From assembly GCF_023016045.1 (NCBI RefSeq), contig NZ_JALKAP010000001.1:424893-488892 (forward strand): a DNA stretch of 64,000 bases, written 5' to 3'. This document shows, one piece after another, positions 17,220 to 26,231 of this stretch. The position numbers were made by a program, and so were the translations under genes. Numbering within the stretch: position 1 is the first letter of the stretch; the number at the start of each line of letters is the position of its first letter. The notes under the pieces are model-generated. The model made no database searches, had not been told where the DNA came from, and saw only the letters and a list, made by a program, of their open reading frames with translations. This DNA comes from Marinobacter sp. S6332 (GTDB lineage Bacteria > Pseudomonadota > Gammaproteobacteria > Pseudomonadales > Oleiphilaceae).

Positions 17220-19576
17220 TGGAGCGCACAGCGAACCGCATCGGTTTTCGCGGTCGTCTTGTCACGGCCATGGTTGCGCTGGTTGCGTTAGTGAGCCTGT
17301 TAATTGGCGCACTGTTGATGGTGTACCTATTTGAGGACGAGAAACGCCGGGCACTGGAACAACTCAGCATCGCCGAACGCCTCACAAACGAAGTCATCGA
17401 GCGCCGCACGGATCTGGAGCTCTCCCGCCTGAGCGTGGTTGTTCGGGATTTCGGCTTCCGCTCTGCCATCGCGAGCCGCGATCCCGCCACTCTTAGCAGC
17501 GCGCTGGAAAACCACAGTGGGCGTGCGGAGGCAGATTTTGCATTACTTCTGGGCCAACAAGGCGAGCTTCTGGCATCCACTCTGGCCAAAGCCCTGCCCG
17601 ACATTACCTCCACGCAGCTATCCACCGCCCGTAGGGATGGGTATGACCGCTCACTGCTCACCGTCGACCAACGTGGCTACGAAGTGCTGGTAGTTCCGGT
17701 AGAAGCGCCCGGATTGCGGGCCTGGCTGGTCGCTGGCTTTGAATTGGATCAGGAATTGGCCGACATTATTGCGAGGCTCAGTGGCAGCTCCGTTATTTTC
17801 CGCACAAGCACTGACGCTTCGAGCGGTTTTACCAGCTTTGCAGCGTCAACAGACATCGACAGGGCAGAGGAGCCCGCACTTATCAGCTCTGCCGGTGGCG
17901 GCCACTTTATCGAAAGCGCCCGCTATTTCACGCGTACGCTCAACCTTGGCGCCTCTGGGCAAGGTGTCTTCGAGGCGATCCTGATGATCAGCCGCGAGGC
18001 CAGTCTACAGAACTACTACACACGCGCTCTGGAGATAGCTCTACTTGTTGCCGTGATCATGATACTTGCGACACTGCTGGCCTTGCTCATTGCAAGGCAT
18101 CTAGGCAGGCCGGTGTTGCAGCTTGCAGACTACGCCCGCGCTGTCGGCCAAGGGCTAAACCCCCAAGCCCCCAGCATCCGCACTGGGGGTGAACTCCTGC
18201 AACTCCGCGATACCCTGCGGGATACCTTGGCCCAACTCACTCGGCGCGAGGCAGAAATTCGCTATGCCGCAACCCACGATGAAGTAACCGGGCTGGGTAA
18301 CCGGAACGCACTGATGCACACGGCGAATGAGAGCTTTAAGTCAGGAGAGCCTTGCAGTCTGATTGGGCTGCGCGTGAGCGATCTTTCCGACATTAACGAT
18401 ACTCTCGGCATCGAGTTCGGCGATAAGGTACTACTTGGCCTCTCGAAACGACTGCGTGATGAACTACCCGATGCTCTCCACATAGCACGAACCGGCGGCG
18501 GCGAGTTTCTGGCATTACTCCCGGCGTGCAGTTTGGAAACTTTGGATCAGCAGGCGAAGAGCTTGCACGCCAGCGCCGAATCACCGCTAAGTATCGACCG
18601 TACGCCGTTTTCATTGCGTGCCACTCTGATATCCATGCAACTGCCCGCCGATGCCTCAAACACAAATGAGCTGAGACGGCGGGTGAACCTAACGTTCGAG
18701 CAGGCTTTGCAGCAGCGCCTCGCTATCACACGCTACGAACCCGGGCGTGACGAGAACCACCTACGGGAACTCAAACTGATCTCCGATCTTCACAGCGCCA
18801 TCCGCAACAATGGCCTGCACATGAATTATCAGCCTAAACTGGACAGCCACAACGGGCAGCTGCTTCAAGTGGAAGCTCTGGTGCGCTGGGTACACCCTGA
18901 GCTGGGCTTTATCTCACCGGAGGAATTCATCTTTCTGGCGGAACAATCCGGGCAGATCCACGATCTGACAGACCACATACTGCAGAGTGTTGCTGGTGAT
19001 GCCCGCGCTTGGTTTCGTGCTGGTCTGGATGCAGGTGTGGCGATCAATCTTTCCGCAATGGACTTAACCAGACCCGGGCTGGCCGAACGCGTCGCCAGAA
19101 CTTTTGAAGACTGGCACCACAACATGGACCGCATCACTCTGGAAGTCACCGAGAGCGCCTTGATGGAAGACCCCGCCGAAGCCATGGCGACCTTAAACCG
19201 CCTGAGGAATCTCGGCGTTACGCTTTCAGTTGACGACTTTGGTACCGGTTATTCCTCGCTGTCTCAACTGCGCATGCTGCCGGTTCAAGAGCTGAAAATT
19301 GATAAATCCTTCGTGTTAAAGCTGAACACAGAACCTCAGGATCAACTGATTGTAAAATCCACCATCGACATGGCTCACGGCCTTGGGCTAAAAGTTGTCG
19401 CAGAAGGCATCGAGAATCTCGAGACCTGGAAGCTGCTGCAAACCTGGGGCTGCAACGTGGGTCAGGGTTTTTACCTCAGCCGCCCAGTGTCTGCAGCAGA
19501 CCTTGCGCAAACAGCGGCCACCATTAAAGAGCGTCAGCAGGAGCTGGCCGACATTTCGCCGGAGCATTTGTCATGA
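17219..19576 (+). CDS. Membrane sensor with HAMP, degenerate GGDEF and intact EAL domains
   Basis: A 785-residue inner-membrane signalling protein. Two membrane helices (about 14-38 and 270-292) flank a periplasmic sensor, followed by HAMP, a GGDEF-like domain (about 345-495) and an EAL domain (about 515-770). The diguanylate cyclase site reads GGGEF (residues 426-430), losing the catalytic Asp, so cyclase activity is unlikely. The EAL domain keeps its key residues: EAL at 552-554, INLS, EVTES, DDFGTGYSS near 672, KIDKSF and AEGIE. It should therefore be a c-di-GMP phosphodiesterase. GGAG precedes the ATG at 17219; the stop overlaps the next start as ATGA. Confidence 0.92.
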   Translation: MERTANRIGFRGRLVTAMVALVALVSLLIGALLMVYLFEDEKRRALEQLSIAERLTNEVIERRTDLELSRLSVVVRDFGFRSAIASRDPATLSSALENHSGRAEADFALLLGQQGELLASTLAKALPDITSTQLSTARRDGYDRSLLTVDQRGYEVLVVPVEAPGLRAWLVAGFELDQELADIIARLSGSSVIFRTSTDASSGFTSFAASTDIDRAEEPALISSAGGGHFIESARYFTRTLNLGASGQGVFEAILMISREASLQNYYTRALEIALLVAVIMILATLLALLIARHLGRPVLQLADYARAVGQGLNPQAPSIRTGGELLQLRDTLRDTLAQLTRREAEIRYAATHDEVTGLGNRNALMHTANESFKSGEPCSLIGLRVSDLSDINDTLGIEFGDKVLLGLSKRLRDELPDALHIARTGGGEFLALLPACSLETLDQQAKSLHASAESPLSIDRTPFSLRATLISMQLPADASNTNELRRRVNLTFEQALQQRLAITRYEPGRDENHLRELKLISDLHSAIRNNGLHMNYQPKLDSHNGQLLQVEALVRWVHPELGFISPEEFIFLAEQSGQIHDLTDHILQSVAGDARAWFRAGLDAGVAINLSAMDLTRPGLAERVARTFEDWHHNMDRITLEVTESALMEDPAEAMATLNRLRNLGVTLSVDDFGTGYSSLSQLRMLPVQELKIDKSFVLKLNTEPQDQLIVKSTIDMAHGLGLKVVAEGIENLETWKLLQTWGCNVGQGFYLSRPVSAADLAQTAATIKERQQELADISPEHLS

Positions 19577-20484
19577 CACCCTTTGCCGCAGGATTCATCA
19601 ACACACTGGTGGCCGGGAGGTTTATCCCTCTGCTAACACTAGGAATTCTCTCAGCGCCTGCCGCCATGGCCGATATCGGCAGCCGTATCTGGGCCACCGG
19701 AGGCGTAACCACCATAGAAGGCAGTGCGGGCGGCGGTTTGGTGCCCTGGGCCATGCTTGGCAGTTACGCCAGTGATGAGGAATGGGGCGGTACACTTGCC
19801 CTTAGCCGAGCCGAGGTGGATGACTACTCCCTCTCGGTTACCGGTGCGGGCTTGAACTGGAATAACCGGGTTGAGGTAACCGTTGCGCGCCAGACACTAG
19901 ACCTGGACAGCTTAGTGTTCACCCTTAAAAACGGTTTTGGGCTAGAACAAGATGAACTCAATCAGGATATTTTTGGTGTAAAGCTAAGGCTGGCTGGTGA
20001 CGTTCTCTACAGCCCTTGGGGGCAGTGGTCTGCAGGCATTCAACACAAGCGGCAACGGGATTTCACCGTGCCAAACGCGATCGGCGCCCGGGATGACAGC
20101 GGCACAGATGTGTATCTTTCCGGCTCCAAAGTGTTTTTTGCCGCGGTGTTCGGCCGCAACCTTTTGGTAAACGCGACAGTACGTGGTACCCGCGCCAACC
20201 AAGGCGGGCTGTTAGGTTTTGGCGGCGATTTGAATAACGGATACGAGCTAATGTCGGAAGCCGGTGCTGGCGTTTTTATTAATCGACACTGGCTGTTGGG
20301 TGCCGAGTACCGACAAAAACCCGACAACCTGAGTTTTGCTCGGGAAGACGACTGGTGGGATGTATTCGTTGCCTGGGTGCCAGATCGTCGGCTAGCGGTA
20401 ACGGCTGCATTCGTGAATCTTGGCGATATCGCCACGCTGGAAGACCAGCAGGGTGTTTACCTGTCCATACAGGGGAGTTTTTGA
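19573..20484 (+). CDS. DUF3034 family protein, probable outer-membrane beta-barrel
   Basis: A 303-residue protein with a signal sequence (ending PAAMA near residue 34) followed by alternating-polarity strands rich in aromatic girdles (WAMLGSYAS, LTVARQ-like repeats, YELMSEAGAGVFINRHWLLGAEYRQKPDN) and a terminal Phe, which suggests an outer-membrane beta-barrel. It matches DUF3034 by sequence memory. The start overlaps the EAL stop by four bases and the stop is two bases before the haemoglobin gene. Function unknown. Confidence 0.82.
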   Translation: MTPFAAGFINTLVAGRFIPLLTLGILSAPAAMADIGSRIWATGGVTTIEGSAGGGLVPWAMLGSYASDEEWGGTLALSRAEVDDYSLSVTGAGLNWNNRVEVTVARQTLDLDSLVFTLKNGFGLEQDELNQDIFGVKLRLAGDVLYSPWGQWSAGIQHKRQRDFTVPNAIGARDDSGTDVYLSGSKVFFAAVFGRNLLVNATVRGTRANQGGLLGFGGDLNNGYELMSEAGAGVFINRHWLLGAEYRQKPDNLSFAREDDWWDVFVAWVPDRRLAVTAAFVNLGDIATLEDQQGVYLSIQGSF

Positions 20485-20486
20485 GC

Positions 20487-20930
20487 ATGAGCAACGTCAA
20501 ACCAATCATAGCTGCACTTTTGATCACGGCCGGGCTTGTCCTAAGTGGCTGCCAAAGCCTTCACAACGAACCTGACAACACCCTTTATCAACAGCTCGGT
20601 GAACGATCTGGAATTGCAGATGTAGTAGAAGACCTTCTTTACCTCATTGTTGCCGACGAGCGCATTAACCATCAGTTTAAGGGTATGAATGTGGCTCAGT
20701 TCCACCGCAACCTTACCGATCAACTGTGCGAGCTCAGTGGCGGCCCATGTACTTACTCAGGGCGCGAGATGCGTGAACTACACGCAGATATGGGAATTAC
20801 AAATACGCAGTTTAATGCGCTGGCAGAAAACCTTATTCTGGCCATGGAAAAAAATCAGGTACCAACAGCAGCGCAAAACAGGCTGATCAAACAGCTGCTG
20901 CCAATGTACCCGGATATACGGCATCTTTAA
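20487..20930 (+). CDS. Group 1 truncated haemoglobin, predicted lipoprotein
   Basis: A 147-residue protein with a lipoprotein signal (LVLSGCQS, lipidated Cys at about residue 23) followed by a truncated haemoglobin domain. Typical features are LYQQLGERSGIADVVEDLLYLIVADERIN, the GGPCTYSGREM segment, and the proximal haem-ligand His in MRELHADMGI. Most truncated haemoglobins are cytoplasmic, so a lipid-anchored one outside the cytoplasmic membrane is notable. It ends the four-gene operon; NO, O2 or sulphide binding at the envelope is possible but unproven. Confidence 0.88.
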   Translation: MSNVKPIIAALLITAGLVLSGCQSLHNEPDNTLYQQLGERSGIADVVEDLLYLIVADERINHQFKGMNVAQFHRNLTDQLCELSGGPCTYSGREMRELHADMGITNTQFNALAENLILAMEKNQVPTAAQNRLIKQLLPMYPDIRHL

Positions 20931-20977
20931 AAACCCGGGGGAATGCCGGGTGAACGTACATGAGGCGAGATACCAAC

Positions 20978-21208
20978 ATGACTGAGAAAAAAATAGACAT
21001 CCGGCCTGGCCGCTACCGGCATTACAAGGGTAAAGATTACGAAGTAATCGACATTGCCCGCCACAGCGAAACCGAAGAAAAGCTTGTAGTTTACCGCTGC
21101 CTATACGGCGATTACAGCCTGTGGGTACGCCCTCTTAGCATGTTCCGTGAAACAGTAAACGTAGCGGGTGAGCAGGTTGCGCGTTTTGCACGCATTGATA
21201 AGGACTGA
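20978..21208 (+). CDS. DUF1653 domain protein
   Basis: A 76-residue soluble protein that matches DUF1653 nearly end to end (IRPGRYRHYKGKDYEVIDIARHSETEEKLVVYRCLYGDYSLWVRPLSMF). The domain is a small SH3-like beta barrel with no assigned reaction. The ATG at 20978 starts a few residues before the domain. It lies 47 bases after the haemoglobin gene; an imperfect hairpin (ACCCGG...CCGGGT) in the gap may limit read-through. Confidence 0.85.
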   Translation: MTEKKIDIRPGRYRHYKGKDYEVIDIARHSETEEKLVVYRCLYGDYSLWVRPLSMFRETVNVAGEQVARFARIDKD

Positions 21209-21323
21209 CCGTTACACAAGTCTTTTGACTCAGCTAGCCAATTACTGCACATTACCGCGTTTTCATAATACCTGCCTTCACATGAAGGTCGACTAACCCA
21301 CCACGCGTACTCGGAGTTTTCCC

Positions 21324-22646
21324 ATGAATGCCGTTGTTGCTGCGGTGCTGATCATGCTCGTGCTGAGTTTGGCCCGCATCCACGTTGTTGTTGCCCTAAT
21401 CGTAGGCGCCGTTTCCGGTGGCCTAATCGCCGGACTATCCCTTGAAGCTACCATCGAAGCCTTTAACAACGGCCTCGGCGGCGGTGCTACCGTCGCACTT
21501 TCGTACGCAACCCTGGGCGCCTTCGCCGTTGCCATCGGCAAATCCGGCCTTGCCCATGCGCTGGCAGATAAAACGCTCACTATGGTCGGCCAGCAGGAAA
21601 ACAGCGCAGCCGCCAAAAGTGTGCGCTACATGATCATCGGGGTGCTGATCCTGATTGCGCTGTCATCCCAGAACATATTGCCGATTCACATTGCGTTTAT
21701 CCCGCTGGTTGTCCCTCCCATGCTGTACGTGATGGCCAAACTGAAGATGGATCGCCGACTAGTAGCCTGTGCGCTCACCTTCGGTTTGATCACGCCCTAC
21801 ATGTTCCTGCCCATCGGCTTCGGCGGCATTTACCTGAACGACATTCTAATGGCTAAAATCAGCACCAATGGTGGTGAAACAGAAGGCCTAAGCGTAATGC
21901 ACGCTATGGCTCTGCCCGCCTTGGGCATGCTCTGCGGCCTGCTGATCGCCGTCTTCTTCACCTACCGCGGTGAACGTGAATATGATTTAGAAGCCATCAC
22001 CCGTACCGAGCGCGTAAACGTCTCTTACAGCTCTGGCACACTGGTTATGGCCATTGTCGCAATCATAGCCGCCTTCGTGGTTCAGCTCTGGCTGGGTTCC
22101 ATGATTCTTGGCGCTCTGGCGGGCTTCCTGCTGTTCAATCTTTCTGGCGTCGTCAAATGGAAAGAAGCCGATGACCTGTTTACCGAAGGGATGAAAATGC
22201 TGGCCATGATCGGCTTCATCATGATCGCCGCTTCGGGTTTTGCGGAAGTAATGCGTGAAACCGGCGAAATCGCCACACTGGTGCAAAGCTCTGTAGACGT
22301 AATCGGCAACAACAAGCCCATGGCTGCGCTCCTGATGCTATTGGTCGGCCTGATGATCACCATGGGTATTGGCTCGTCCTTCTCGACGATTCCCATCATT
22401 GCCGCCCTCTACGTGCCTCTGGCGCTGGAAATGGGTTTCAGCTCTCTGGCTATCGTTGCTTTGGTCGGCACTGCAGGTGCCCTAGGTGATGCCGGCTCCC
22501 CAGCCTCCGACTCAACCTTGGGGCCAACGGCCGGCCTGAACGTAGACGGCCAGCACAACCACATCTGGGATTCCGTGGTGCCTACGTTCCTGCACTACAA
22601 CCTGCCGCTGCTCGGGTTTGGGTGGTTGGCGGCTATGGTTCTCTGA
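21324..22646 (+). CDS. Na+/H+ antiporter family transporter (NhaC/YuiF-like)
   Basis: A 440-residue polytopic protein with about 11 membrane segments. The N-terminus ([34 protein letters not shown]) and the [21 protein letters not shown] segment near the C-terminus match the Na+/H+ antiporter family pair related to NhaC and the putative amino-acid transporter YuiF. The true substrate is uncertain. It is followed by REP-like palindromes, which could terminate transcription. Confidence 0.82.
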   Translation: MNAVVAAVLIMLVLSLARIHVVVALIVGAVSGGLIAGLSLEATIEAFNNGLGGGATVALSYATLGAFAVAIGKSGLAHALADKTLTMVGQQENSAAAKSVRYMIIGVLILIALSSQNILPIHIAFIPLVVPPMLYVMAKLKMDRRLVACALTFGLITPYMFLPIGFGGIYLNDILMAKISTNGGETEGLSVMHAMALPALGMLCGLLIAVFFTYRGEREYDLEAITRTERVNVSYSSGTLVMAIVAIIAAFVVQLWLGSMILGALAGFLLFNLSGVVKWKEADDLFTEGMKMLAMIGFIMIAASGFAEVMRETGEIATLVQSSVDVIGNNKPMAALLMLLVGLMITMGIGSSFSTIPIIAALYVPLALEMGFSSLAIVALVGTAGALGDAGSPASDSTLGPTAGLNVDGQHNHIWDSVVPTFLHYNLPLLGFGWLAAMVL

Positions 22647-22673
22647 CTTCGACTTTGGAGTTGGCCTTCTTTT

Positions 22674-22700
22674 CGTAGCCTGCCGGTTTTGGGGGCTACG
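22674..22700. terminator. Small hairpin after the antiporter gene
   Basis: CGTAGCC and GGCTACG form a 7-base stem around a 13-base loop, 28 bases after the antiporter stop. There is no U tract, so termination would be weak or factor-dependent. The REP-like palindrome copy B follows. Confidence 0.4.
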
Positions 22701-22710
22701 AGGTCACGTT

Positions 22711-22777
22711 GGGTCTTTTCTTCTGGAAAAAACAAACTCGCTGCGCTCAGACATCTTTTTTCCGCCAGAAAAGACCC
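22711..22777. repeat. REP-like palindrome, copy B (inverted orientation)
   Basis: Outer arms GGGTCTTTTCT (22711-22721) and its complement (22767-22777), inner arms GGAAAAAA and TTTTTTCC, centre ACTCGCTGCGCTCAGACATC, which is the reverse complement of the centre in copies A and C. It lies 3' of the antiporter gene. Confidence 0.85.
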
Positions 22778-22789
22778 ACCGCACCCTCT

Positions 22790-23007
22790 AGGCACACAGA
22801 ATAGTTATCGCTAGGGAAAGAATGGAAAGGGGAAAACGTTCCTGCAACATTTTCAATGCTGCCAACACCGGATACGCGAAACCATAATCTGGAATTTGAA
22901 ATCTAGAATCTGAAATACGGAATCCAAACCGTACTGAACGGTCCAAACATCTTTATCTTTTAAACCGATCTATCCTCGCAGTAAGAACAAGAGGACGTGG
23001 GGAGATG
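22790..23007. other. Intergenic, AT-rich, with imperfect short repeats
   Basis: No gene is seen between the two REP-like copies. Around 22890-22920 AATCTGGAAT, AATCTAGAAT and AATCTGAAAT occur as degenerate short repeats. No coding signal or RNA gene is evident. Confidence 0.5.
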
Positions 23008-23065
23008 TTTTTCTGCCGGGAAAAAGATGTCTGAGCGCAGCGAGTTGTTTTTCCCAGAAGAAAAA
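23008..23065. repeat. REP-like palindrome, copy C
   Basis: TTTTTCT and GGGAAAAA on the left (23008-23025) pair with TTTTTCCC and AGAAAAA on the right (23048-23065). The centre GATGTCTGAGCGCAGCGAG is identical to copy A. It lies between the antiporter gene and the convergent yheV gene. Confidence 0.85.
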
Positions 23066-23133
23066 TATATCGCCGCGGCCTCGTACACCACCTCTCCAGC
23101 AGACTAAAGTTTTTAGCAGCCAACTCCCAATTC

Positions 23134-23385
23134 TTAGTCCTCACTCCCAGCCTTAAAGAAAACAACCTGCTTAACCGTGTGATCATCTTGGTTATCACGC
23201 TGGTTAACCCGAGTTTCGAGCTCAGGATTGGCCGGCACCTCCGTATCCGACATAGCATCGGTAAAACCGCAAGCCACACATTCGCGAATCTGCTCGTCGT
23301 TGTCGTCGGTGAACATCATGATTTTGTCCATCTCCGCACAGCGGGGACAAACCGCACCGGCTATAAAACGCTTTGGGGTCGCCAT
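23134..23385 (-). CDS. yheV: YheV family putative zinc-ribbon protein
   Basis: An 83-residue protein with two CxxC pairs (CPRC near residue 13 and CVAC near residue 40) that should bind one zinc, followed by an acidic tail. The pattern matPKRFIAGAVCPRC matches YheV (DUF2387), usually next to prlC as here. The ATG at 23385 is preferred over an upstream in-frame codon that would add non-conserved residues. The molecular role is unknown. It lies 56 bases downstream of prlC on the same strand. Confidence 0.88.
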   Translation of the reverse strand: MATPKRFIAGAVCPRCAEMDKIMMFTDDNDEQIRECVACGFTDAMSDTEVPANPELETRVNQRDNQDDHTVKQVVFFKAGSED

Positions 23386-23441
23386 AACGTAACTCCAGAT
23401 TGATTCCCCAGTGCCTGCTATAGCCACCGGGGAGGATTAGG

Positions 23442-25487
23442 TCAGGCCGCTTCGTCTGTGATGCCAGTCTGCTTCAACAAGGCATCCACCTGCGGCTCGC
23501 GGCCTCGGAAGGCTTTGAACAGCTCCATTGGCTCCTGAGACCCGCCTTTTTCCAGAATGTTCTGCAAGAACGCCCGGCCGGTTTCCGGATCAAAGATGCC
23601 ATTTTCCTCAAACAGCGAGAACGCATCCGCAGCCAGTACCTCTGCCCACTTGTAGCTGTAATATCCCGCAGCGTATCCGCCAGCGAAGATGTGGGAGAAG
23701 GCGTTCGGGAAACGGTTGAACTCCGGCCCTTCCACTACCGCTATCTCCTCACGCACTTTTCGGTGCATGTGCAGCGGATTGGTAGGCGCCTCTTCGGCAA
23801 ACTCCGCATGGAGGCGGAAATCGAACAGGGAGAACTCCAACTGTCTCACCATAGCCATGCCTGACTGGAAGTTCTTGGCCGCCAGTAGCTTCTGCAGCAG
23901 GTCTTCCGGTAGTGGCTCCCCGGTCTCGTGATGGCTGGCAATCAAGGCTAAAGACTCTGGGTTCCAGCACCAGTTTTCGAGAAACTGGCTGGGCAGCTCT
24001 ACCGCATCCCAGGCCACGCCGTTGATGCCGGACACATCCATAACTTCCACTTGGGTAAGCATGTGATGCAAACCGTGGCCAAATTCGTGGAACAGGGTGG
24101 TTACTTCATCGTGGGTGAGCAGCGACGGTTTGCCATTCACCGGTGGCGTGAAGTTACAGGTAAGGAAAGCCACTGGCAGTTGCAGTGTGCCACGCTGGTC
24201 GCGCCAGCGTACCCGGCAGTCGGCCATCCAGGCGCCACCACGTTTGCCTTGACGGGCAAACAAGTCGAAGTAGAACCAAGCAATGGGTTCGCCGTTGCGG
24301 CTGATGCAGTAGGCGGTGGCGTCTTCGTGCCAGGTTTCTACATCTGATTTGGCTTCAATTTGTATATCGAATAGCTTTTCCGCAACTCGGAACAAACCGG
24401 GTACCACTTTATCCACCGGGAACCAGGGGCGGAGTGTTTCAGGGGAGATGTCGTAGCGCTGCTGGCGAAGCTTTTCGCTGTAATAGCCAACGTCCCAAGC
24501 CTTTAGGTCATCCAGACCGTGTTCGTCTTTGGCAAAGGCTTTCAGTTCTGCATAGTCTTTCTCTGCAACCGGCTTGGATTTGGCCGCCAGCTCGTTGAGG
24601 AAGCCCAGAACTTCATCCGTATAACGAGCCATCTTTTTGGCCAGCGAGCGCTCGGCATAGTTGTTGAAGCCCAGCAGTTTGGCCAGCGCATGGCGGCGCT
24701 TGAGGATTTCGGCCATTACCTGAGTATTGTCCCAGGTTCCGGCATCTGGCCCTACGTCTGAAGCGCGGGTAACAAAGGCTTCGTAGACTTCGTGGCGCAG
24801 CTCACGGTTGTCGCAATAGGTCATCACCGGAAAGAAACTGGGGAAATCCAGAGTAATTACATAGCCATCCAGTTCTTTCTGGCTGGCCGCCTGTTTCGCG
24901 CCTTCAAGAGCGGATTCTGGTATACCGGCCAGCTCTTCAACATCGGTAATATGCTTGAACCAGTTTTGGGTGGCATCCAGCACATTGTCGCTGAAGCGGT
25001 TCGTGAGTTCTGACAGCTCACGGGAAAGGTCCGCATACTGCTTTTTCTGATCGTCGGGCAGGTCGACGCCGCCAAGGTGGAAGTCGCGCAGGGTGTTATC
25101 CACCGCTTTGCGTTGGGCTTCGCTCAGTTCGTTGAAATCATCCCGGGCGGCGAGCTTTTTGTAGGCTTCACACAGGACTGAGTTCTGGCTGACTTCGGTG
25201 CTGTACTCTGTGAGCTTTTCCAGACAGTTTTTATAAACTTTGCGCAGGTCGTCGTTGTTCATCACGCTGTTGAGGTGCGAGATAACCGACCAGGCGTTGC
25301 TCAGCTTGTTTTCAAGTGACTGCATGGGCTGAACCAGTGTGTCCCAGGTGGGGTCTTCATTCTGGGCCAGACTGGCGATTTTCACGCGGTTTTCGCTGAG
25401 AATCTGGTCGATCGCCGTTTCCATGTGTTCGGGTCTCACATGGTCAAACCTTGGCAGCAAATCATTAGTCAATAACGGGTTATTCAT
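23442..25487 (-). CDS. prlC: Oligopeptidase A (M3 zinc metallopeptidase)
   Basis: A 681-residue cytoplasmic M3-family metallopeptidase that degrades short peptides, including cleaved signal peptides. The zinc-binding HExxH is visible (TLFHEFGHGLHH, around residue 465), with the downstream Glu expected in the helical domain. Length is normal for the family. It is followed by yheV, a pairing conserved in gammaproteobacteria. Confidence 0.95.
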   Translation of the reverse strand: MNNPLLTNDLLPRFDHVRPEHMETAIDQILSENRVKIASLAQNEDPTWDTLVQPMQSLENKLSNAWSVISHLNSVMNNDDLRKVYKNCLEKLTEYSTEVSQNSVLCEAYKKLAARDDFNELSEAQRKAVDNTLRDFHLGGVDLPDDQKKQYADLSRELSELTNRFSDNVLDATQNWFKHITDVEELAGIPESALEGAKQAASQKELDGYVITLDFPSFFPVMTYCDNRELRHEVYEAFVTRASDVGPDAGTWDNTQVMAEILKRRHALAKLLGFNNYAERSLAKKMARYTDEVLGFLNELAAKSKPVAEKDYAELKAFAKDEHGLDDLKAWDVGYYSEKLRQQRYDISPETLRPWFPVDKVVPGLFRVAEKLFDIQIEAKSDVETWHEDATAYCISRNGEPIAWFYFDLFARQGKRGGAWMADCRVRWRDQRGTLQLPVAFLTCNFTPPVNGKPSLLTHDEVTTLFHEFGHGLHHMLTQVEVMDVSGINGVAWDAVELPSQFLENWCWNPESLALIASHHETGEPLPEDLLQKLLAAKNFQSGMAMVRQLEFSLFDFRLHAEFAEEAPTNPLHMHRKVREEIAVVEGPEFNRFPNAFSHIFAGGYAAGYYSYKWAEVLAADAFSLFEENGIFDPETGRAFLQNILEKGGSQEPMELFKAFRGREPQVDALLKQTGITDEAA

Positions 25488-25553
25488 GGATCCCCTTCTC
25501 AGCTGTTAAAGTGTGAGGTAGCTTCCTTTGTATCAAACATCGGGGGAAGGCGT

Positions 25554-25652
25554 CTGTGTAGAGGCTTTGCCAAAACACGCCGTAAATACGTCCATGTAGG
25601 CTCGGCTCCGCCATCCATGGCTCCGCACGGTTTTGGCAAAGCCTCTACACAG
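25554..25652. repeat. 99-base inverted-repeat element
   Basis: Perfect 23-base arms at 25554-25576 and 25630-25652 (beginning CTGTGTAGAGGCTTTGCC) flank a 53-base centre with ATGTAGGCTCGGCTCCGC. It lies in the gap between the divergent prlC and gamma carbonic anhydrase genes. The arms are long enough for a miniature inverted-repeat element or a dispersed intergenic repeat; I know similar sequences from marine gammaproteobacteria only loosely. It differs from the three REP-like copies. Confidence 0.85.
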
Positions 25653-25694
25653 CCGCCCTCAGCTCCCGGAAAAACGCAACATAGGGTATATGTA

Positions 25695-26231
25695 ATGACG
25701 AATGTACGTTCTCACAAGGGTATCACGCCAAATTTAGGGGAGCGCACTTTGGTGGACCCCAGTGCAGTAGTGATCGGCGATGTTAAAACCGGAAACGATT
25801 GCTCCATCTGGCCGATGACCGTGGTGCGGGGTGATATGCACAGGATACGTATCGGCGACCGTTGCAGCATTCAGGACGGCTCGGTGCTTCACATCACCCA
25901 TGCCAGCGATTTTAACCCGGGTGGTCATCCGCTTACCTTGGGCGACGATGTGACTGTCGGGCACAAGGCCTTACTGCATGGCTGCACCATTGGTAGCCGG
26001 GTGCTGGTGGGCATGGGCTGTATCATTATGGATGGTGCGGTGGTGGAGGATGAGGTGATTGTGGCAGCGGGCTGTTTGGTGCCGCCAGGCAAAACACTGG
26101 AGTCCGGGCATCTTTATGTTGGCTCGCCGTGCAAGAAGGCACGGGCTTTGACCGATAAGGAGCGCTCGTTTTTTGCGTACACGGCGGCCAACTATGTGAA
26201 GCTCAAGGACGAGTATCTGGCCGACGCTTAG
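25695..26231 (+). CDS. Gamma carbonic anhydrase family protein (YrdA-like)
   Basis: A 178-residue left-handed beta-helix protein of the gamma carbonic anhydrase family, with hexapeptide repeats from about residue 20 to 140. The metal-ligand histidines expected in the family are present (HITHASDF and TVGHKALLHGC), as is the Arg-Gly-Asp turn WPMTVVRGDMHRI. It may be an active carbonic anhydrase or a structural homologue. The ATG at 25695 gives the standard N-terminus. Divergent from prlC; convergent with the PA4642-family gene, overlapping it by four bases. Confidence 0.9.
   Translation: MTNVRSHKGITPNLGERTLVDPSAVVIGDVKTGNDCSIWPMTVVRGDMHRIRIGDRCSIQDGSVLHITHASDFNPGGHPLTLGDDVTVGHKALLHGCTIGSRVLVGMGCIIMDGAVVEDEVIVAAGCLVPPGKTLESGHLYVGSPCKKARALTDKERSFFAYTAANYVKLKDEYLADA

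Noticed and set aside
5997-23065. CRISPR array
   Set aside because: The repeated palindromes are three isolated copies far apart, with no regular spacers and no cas genes.
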